Shown: in pieces, positions 6,506 to 9,579 of the stretch
Numbering within the stretch: the stretch's first letter is position 1
Layout of the letters: the number at the start of each line of letters is the position of its first letter
Made by a program: the position numbers and the translations under genes
Source of the DNA: Candidatus Nomurabacteria bacterium RIFCSPLOWO2_12_FULL_46_14
Lineage (GTDB): Bacteria; Patescibacteriota; Minisyncoccia; Phycocordibacterales; UBA9973
Assembly (NCBI GenBank): GCA_001786225.1
Contig: MFVV01000002.1
Coordinates: 1 to 9,579 of the forward strand
DNA length: 9,579 nt
Direction: 5' to 3'
Notes under the pieces: model-generated
Seen by the model: only the letters and a program-made list of their open reading frames with translations
What the model was told of the DNA's origin: nothing
Databases searched by the model: none

Positions 6506-7273
6506 ATGGACAGAAAAAAAATTATCATTGGCAATTGGAAAATGAACCCCGCCTCCTCCGGAGAGGCGGAGAGATTATTTACCAGTGTTGCCAAATTAAT
6601 TTCTGCGTCCCGAGGCGCTGAAATAGTGGTTTGCCCGCCGGCGATATATCTCCCCAAGCTTAAAAAAATATCCAAAAAAATAGTCTTAGGCGTCCAGGAT
6701 GCCTCCGCCGATAATTCGGTCGGCGCTTTTACCGGCGATATATCGGCGGAGATGCTAGGCAATATGGGCGCCAAATATGTGATTTTGGGCCATTCCGAGA
6801 GGCGCTCCCGCGGCGAAACCGACGAAGTGGTAAATAGAAAAATCAAAGCGGCGCTTTCCGCCGGTCTCCGGCCGATTCTCTGCGTAGGGGAACTAGAGAG
6901 AGATGAGAATCATGAATATTTTAAAGTGGTGCAGAGCCAGGTTGCAGAATGCTTAAGCGGAATTTCCAAGAATTTAATTTCTAAAGTCGTGGTGGCCTAC
7001 GAACCGGTCTGGGCCATCTCCAGTACCCCCGCTCGCCGGGACGCCACTCCGGAGAACTTGCGGGAAATGGCGATTTTCATCCGCAAAATAATTTCCAATA
7101 TCTGGAGTTCGACAATCCGCCTGCCTCGGGTTATTTACGGCGGTTCGGTCAATGAAAAAGACGCCGAAGAATTTATTTCCGCCCAAGTGGACGGACTTCT
7201 GGTCGGCCGAGCCAGTCTGGACCCCAAGAAGTTCGCGGCGATTGTAAAAATATGCGAAGCATTGAACAAATAG
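6506..7273 (+). CDS. tpiA: Triose-phosphate isomerase
   Basis: Interconverts dihydroxyacetone phosphate and glyceraldehyde 3-phosphate in the cytoplasm. The 255 residues match the usual length. Catalytic residues are present: Asn10 and Lys12 in GNWKMN, His96 in ILGHSERR and Glu166 in AYEPVWA; the phosphate-binding YGGSVN (211-216) and LLVGRASLDP (231-240) follow. Two deviations stand out. The flexible catalytic loop 6, usually close to AIGTGKTAT, reads AISSTPARRDAT, and the final phosphate motif has Arg235 where Gly is usual (VGGAS). A GC-rich 7-bp hairpin lies early in the gene (6549-6569). It precedes pgk with a 22-base overlap, so the two enzymes are probably translationally coupled. The active-site set argues for a working enzyme. 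Confidence 0.95.
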   Translation: MDRKKIIIGNWKMNPASSGEAERLFTSVAKLISASRGAEIVVCPPAIYLPKLKKISKKIVLGVQDASADNSVGAFTGDISAEMLGNMGAKYVILGHSERRSRGETDEVVNRKIKAALSAGLRPILCVGELERDENHEYFKVVQSQVAECLSGISKNLISKVVVAYEPVWAISSTPARRDATPENLREMAIFIRKIISNIWSSTIRLPRVIYGGSVNEKDAEEFISAQVDGLLVGRASLDPKKFAAIVKICEALNK

Positions 7274-8178
7274 AAAATTTAGAAGGCAAGCGTGTGCTAG
7301 TGCGCGTGGATTGGAATGTACGTATTCAGGATGGTCAAGTTCTGGACGAATTTCGCATAAAAAAATCTCTTCCCACATTAGAATTTCTTAAATCACGTGG
7401 CGCTAAACTCATTATTGCTGTTCACCTGGAACCCATTAATACATCGCTAGAGCCCCTTAAAAAATATTTACCCGAAGGCGCGGAGCTTTTGGAAAATTTG
7501 CGATTGAGTCCGGGAGAAGAAGCAAACGATGAAGAGTTTGCGAAGTCTCTCGCTGCGAAGGCGGATATTTATGTTAACGAAGCTTTTTCTGTTTCGCACC
7601 GACGGCACGCCTCTATCGTCGGTGTGCCGCGCTTCCTACCTTCTTACATTGGATTCCAATTTGAACGCGAAGTGAAAGAACTTTCAAAATCTTTCAATCC
7701 ACCCAGACCGTTTTTTCTTATCCTGGGTGGGGTGAAATTTGAAACTAAACTTCCGTTGGTAGAAAAACTCCTGCCTTCCACGGATTTTGTTTTTATCGGC
7801 GGTGGTATGGCCGCGGCTGCTTCAAAAACTCCACTTGCAAGCGACCTGAAAATATTTTTCTGTGTTGGGGACATTACTGCTATTGATGCGAACCCGGAAA
7901 CCCTGATGCTCATTAAAGAAAAAGTTGACGCTTCAAAATTTATTCTCTGGAACGGGCCGCTTGGAAATTATGAAAATGGATACACAGAAGGCACGCTTGG
8001 TCTTGCTAAAATTCTTGCCGAGAGTGGCAAGGAAGTAATTGTCGGTGGTGGGGATACACGCGCAGCGATAGAAAAGCTCGGCATTATGGACAAATTTTCT
8101 TTCGTCTCCACCGGCGGCGGCGCGACTCTGGATTTTCTGGCCCGTGGCACCCTGCCGGGCCTTAAAGCTCTCGGGTGA
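7252..8178 (+). CDS. pgk: Phosphoglycerate kinase, unusually short
   Basis: Transfers phosphate from 1,3-bisphosphoglycerate to ADP. The chain is 308 residues, while bacterial Pgk is usually near 390-420. Hallmarks remain: KRVLVRVDWN (Asp20, Asn22), Arg35 in DEFRI, LLENLR with Arg84, NEAF.VSHRRHAS, ILGGVK with Lys162, IGGGM, LWNGPLG, GGGDT (265-269) and STGGGATL. Two regions are shortened. After AVHL (55-59) the family's SHLGRP motif and about 25 following residues are missing, and after GGGMAAAAS the part leading to VVVAD is greatly reduced, so about 60 residues of the nucleotide-binding domain are absent. The frame is intact and both ends are family-like, so this is a compact form and not a frameshift. 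The start overlaps tpiA by 22 bases and fits the family N-terminus (MRSIE...GKRVLVRVD). Much of the gene is poorer in G+C than its neighbours. Its 3' end overlaps the convergent HIT gene by 17 bases. Confidence 0.88.
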   Translation: MRSIEQIENLEGKRVLVRVDWNVRIQDGQVLDEFRIKKSLPTLEFLKSRGAKLIIAVHLEPINTSLEPLKKYLPEGAELLENLRLSPGEEANDEEFAKSLAAKADIYVNEAFSVSHRRHASIVGVPRFLPSYIGFQFEREVKELSKSFNPPRPFFLILGGVKFETKLPLVEKLLPSTDFVFIGGGMAAAASKTPLASDLKIFFCVGDITAIDANPETLMLIKEKVDASKFILWNGPLGNYENGYTEGTLGLAKILAESGKEVIVGGGDTRAAIEKLGIMDKFSFVSTGGGATLDFLARGTLPGLKALG

Positions 8179-8569
8179 TTTTGGCGGCGACGGAGGCGAT
8201 TTCGCCTTCTTTGTATTTTTTATGTGGCCAGGGTTTTAACCCATCATTGAAATAACGAGGGATGACGTGAAAATGCAGGTGGTGTACAATTTGTCCGGCG
8301 GCTTCGCCATTATTCATGCTTACATTATAACCATCAGCTGCGACGCCTTTTTTTACGGCTTCGCCTACCTTTTGGCAAACATGAAGTAATGGGTTAATTA
8401 CTTCTGATAGACTTTGGGAAAAATTATCACTATGTTTCTTGGGAATAACTAAAGCATGTCCTAACTGAACTGGCTGAATGTCTAAAAAGGCCAGGGTTTC
8501 TTCGTCCTCGTAAATCTTAGCCGAAGGGAGTTCTCCCTTTATTATTTTGCAGAAAATGCAATTTTCCAT
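8162..8569 (-). CDS. HIT family hydrolase (HINT-like)
   Basis: Histidine-triad nucleotide hydrolase/transferase of 135 residues, the usual length for the HINT branch. The triad is HLHFHVIPR with His97, His99 and His101; upstream NNGEAAGQIVHH matches the family 'G..aGQxVxHxHxH' signature. The N-terminus CIFCKIIKGELPSAKIYED, with Cys4 and Cys7, fits zinc-binding HINT proteins. Such enzymes act on nucleotide phosphoramidates, sometimes on aminoacyl-AMP; the exact substrate cannot be read here. The ATG (complement of 8567-8569) has a GGAG ribosome site nine bases upstream, one of the few good ones in the window. It is convergent with pgk (17-base overlap) and divergent from recJ, with hairpin copy 2 between them. 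Confidence 0.93.
   Translation of the reverse strand: MENCIFCKIIKGELPSAKIYEDEETLAFLDIQPVQLGHALVIPKKHSDNFSQSLSEVINPLLHVCQKVGEAVKKGVAADGYNVSMNNGEAAGQIVHHLHFHVIPRYFNDGLKPWPHKKYKEGEIASVAAKITREL
8192..8221 (+). terminator. Candidate intrinsic terminator of the tpiA-pgk unit
   Basis: GGAGGCG (8192-8198) pairs with CGCCTTC (8203-8209) through seven pairs, one of them G-U, around a 4-nt loop, followed by a T-rich tract (TTTGTATTTTTT, 8210-8221). It lies 13 bases after the pgk stop, where a terminator is expected, but inside the 3' coding part of the antisense HIT gene (codons for KKYKEGEIAS), so the hairpin could partly be a by-product of coding. No other terminator candidate is seen after pgk. Confidence 0.42.
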
Positions 8570-8578
8570 ATAAGATCA

Positions 8579-8582
8579 CTCC
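8579..8582 (-). promoter_or_regulatory. Ribosome binding site of the HIT gene
   Basis: On the minus strand GGAG ends nine bases before the ATG. It supports this start. The base next to it on the upstream side (8583) is the outer end of the stem of hairpin copy 2, so the folded stem would abut the site if it is part of the HIT mRNA. Confidence 0.6.
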
Positions 8583-8650
8583 GCCAACCATTGATTTTTC
8601 TCACTCCTCGCGCATTTACCGCCTTGTCGTTCGAAAAATTAATGATTGGC
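8583..8650. repeat. Conserved-loop / variable-stem hairpin element, copy 2
   Basis: Arms 8583-8600 and 8633-8650 are reverse complements at 16 of 18 positions (g8593-t8640 would be a G-U pair in + strand RNA; c8588 and a8645 do not pair). The 32-nt loop at 8601-8632 differs from copy 1 only at 8603 (a instead of t). It lies in the divergent gap between the HIT gene and recJ, in the same orientation as copy 1 and again just upstream of an extended -10 promoter. A terminator role is unlikely here, because neither flanking gene ends at this place. Confidence 0.85.
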
Positions 8651-8675
8651 TTCGTTTATTATTTTACCTTATCTG

Positions 8676-8684
8676 TGTTAAAAT
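8676..8684 (+). promoter_or_regulatory. Extended -10 promoter of recJ, leaderless
   Basis: TG-T-TAAAAT: hexamer at 8679-8684 (five of six consensus bases) with TG at 8676-8677. The expected start of transcription, about 8691, is next to the ATG at 8692, so the message would be leaderless, as for pilB. No Shine-Dalgarno sequence lies upstream of the ATG. Confidence 0.5.
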
Positions 8685-8691
8685 TCAATCT

Positions 8692-9579
8692 ATGGAAAAA
8701 TACGGGGAATTACTACGAACCTTGCTCCGAAAAAGAGGCATTACGGAAGAATCGCGGGCGGAAATTTTTTTAAATCCGGATTATGCCAGAGACTTGCATG
8801 ACCCCTTTCTAATGAAAGATATGGAGCGCGCTTGCGTTCGGCTGTACGAGGCGGTGGACGCGGGCGAAAAAATAATTATTTACGCCGATTATGACTGCGA
8901 CGGTATTCCCGGGGCGGTGATACTAACCGACCTATTCAAACTGCTCGGTGTGCCTGTCGAAGTTTACCCCCACACCAAAGATTCTGGTGTGGGGGTTTAT
9001 ATCCCCAAAAGGAACAGCGAGGGTTATGGACTTAATCTGGAAGCTATCAAGCAGTTTGCTTCCGCGGGAGCGGGGCTTATTATCACCGTTGACCTTGGTA
9101 TTACTGCGGTAAAAGAAGTAGCCCAGGCGGAAGCGGACGGCATTGATGTAATAATTACTGACCACCATTTACCCCGCCTAGATGTGGCGGGGCTTGCCTC
9201 GTTTGAACTGCCACGCGCTTACGCCATCCTTAACCCCAAAATCGACGACTACCCCGACAAGATGCTTTCCGGCGCCGGCGTGGCCTTTAAGTTCGCGCAG
9301 GCTTTCATCCAAAAATACGGCGAGTATTTTAAATTGAAAAAGGGTGCGGAAAAATGGATGCTGGATATGGCTGGTCTGGCCACTCTCTCGGATATGGTGC
9401 CCCTTTTGGGTGAAAACCGGGCCATAGCCTATTTCGGTCTCAAGGTCTTGCGTAAATCTCCTCGTCTCGGACTGCAGAAACTCCTGGCCGAGTTGCGTCT
9501 GGAGCAGAAATATCTTACGGAAGACGATGTGGGTTTTATGCTCGCGCCGAGATTAAACGCGGCTTCCAGAATGGATGAC
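8692..9579 (+). CDS. recJ: Single-stranded-DNA-specific exonuclease RecJ, N-terminal part (3' end outside window)
   Basis: 5'-3' exonuclease of recombination and mismatch/base-excision repair, DHH phosphoesterase superfamily. The frame is open from the ATG at 8692 to the window end (296 residues; the family is usually above 550). Metal-binding motifs are in order: IIIYADYDCDGIPG (Asp66, Asp68, Asp70), IITVDLGI (Asp134) and VIITDHH (Asp157, His158, His159), followed by SGAGVAFK, LATLSDMVPLLGENR and LAPRLNAASRMDD, all typical RecJ signatures. Between EVY and IPKRNSEGYGLN lies an extra stretch of about 11 residues (PHTKDSGVGVY, 93-103) that common RecJ proteins lack; its DNA is a perfect 12-bp palindrome (8966-8977 with 8985-8996). 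The DHHA1 and OB domains must lie beyond the window. The start is supported by the -10 element directly upstream. Confidence 0.93.
   Translation, partial: MEKYGELLRTLLRKRGITEESRAEIFLNPDYARDLHDPFLMKDMERACVRLYEAVDAGEKIIIYADYDCDGIPGAVILTDLFKLLGVPVEVYPHTKDSGVGVYIPKRNSEGYGLNLEAIKQFASAGAGLIITVDLGITAVKEVAQAEADGIDVIITDHHLPRLDVAGLASFELPRAYAILNPKIDDYPDKMLSGAGVAFKFAQAFIQKYGEYFKLKKGAEKWMLDMAGLATLSDMVPLLGENRAIAYFGLKVLRKSPRLGLQKLLAELRLEQKYLTEDDVGFMLAPRLNAASRMDD
8966..8996. repeat. Perfect 12-bp inverted repeat inside recJ
   Basis: Arms 8966-8977 (ACCCCCACACCA) and 8985-8996 (TGGTGTGGGGGT) pair perfectly around a 7-nt loop. It coincides with extra residues 92-102 of RecJ, between two conserved blocks, and keeps the reading frame. 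Similar bases flank it (GTTTAC before, GTTTAT after). It may be a small palindromic insertion. Confidence 0.8.

Noticed and set aside
7697..7732. CCACCCAG/CTGGGTGG inverted repeat in pgk
   Set aside because: Explained by the conserved PPRPF and LGG coding segments; the spacer is long and there is no further support.
8139..8161. GC-rich 6-bp inverted repeat GGCCCG/CGGGCC at the end of pgk, as terminator for the HIT gene
   Set aside because: No T tract follows the stem in the minus-strand direction, and it lies within the conserved pgk C-terminus.
7252..8178. pgk as a frameshifted pseudogene
   Set aside because: One uninterrupted frame carries N- and C-terminal family motifs in order; the missing parts are internal and in frame.
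8524..8548. Hairpin AAGGGA/TCCCTT followed by a T-rich tract on the + strand, terminator-like
   Set aside because: It encodes the conserved KGELPSAK segment of the HIT protein in antisense and follows no + strand gene closely; probably a coding by-product.
8591..8773. 60-codon + strand ORF across hairpin copy 2 and the recJ start
   Set aside because: It overlaps recJ in another frame, runs through the hairpin repeat, and its product has no recognisable features.
1..9579. CRISPR array, insertion sequence or rRNA/tRNA gene
   Set aside because: No regularly spaced repeats, no transposase frame and no recognisable structural RNA were seen.

Overview
The window looks like part of a chromosome from a member of the Candidate Phyla Radiation (Patescibacteria, probably Parcubacteria-like). 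This is an inference from gene style, not a database match. The clues are a cysteine-free PilB, an operon of small minor pilins capped by a PilX-type protein with a beta-rich C-terminus, a secreted protein with the SCTAS..WSG Ig-like signature, a much shortened phosphoglycerate kinase, compact or overlapping genes, and weak or absent Shine-Dalgarno sites. Every gene reads in the standard bacterial code; TGA is used only as stop.

Layout. The 3' end of a secreted Ig-like-domain protein (2-559, +) is followed by a 128-base gap with a long hairpin element and an extended -10 promoter. A tight type IV pilus block follows on the + strand: pilB (688-2436), pilC (2515-3729), three prepilins resembling GspH/FimT, GspI/PilV and GspJ/PilW (3731-4198, 4206-4679, 4676-5188), and a large PilX/GspK-like protein (5195-6466). 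After 39 bases with their own promoter come tpiA (6506-7273) and a short pgk (7252-8178), overlapping by 22 bases. A HIT-family hydrolase (8162-8569, -) converges on pgk and overlaps it. A divergent intergenic region carries a second copy of the hairpin element and the promoter of recJ (8692 to the window end, +, 3' truncated).

How the genes work together. PilB (assembly ATPase) and PilC (platform protein) with four minor pilin-like proteins would form the motor and the priming/tip complex of a type IV pilus. The major pilin, prepilin peptidase, PilM/N/O and PilT are not in the window. TpiA and Pgk are consecutive-pathway enzymes of lower glycolysis. HIT and RecJ are housekeeping nucleotide and DNA-repair functions.

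The most unusual signal is a pair of hairpins at 589-654 and 8583-8650. Each has a 32-nt loop, identical at 31 of 32 positions, closed by a 17-bp stem. The outer stem sequences differ almost completely between copies, yet pairing is kept: eight stem pairs change on both sides, and both copies have their only non-pairing position at stem pair 13. Both lie in the same orientation just upstream of an extended -10 promoter with a nearly leaderless start codon. A second oddity is a perfect 12-bp palindrome inserted in frame in recJ, which lengthens the protein by about 11 residues.
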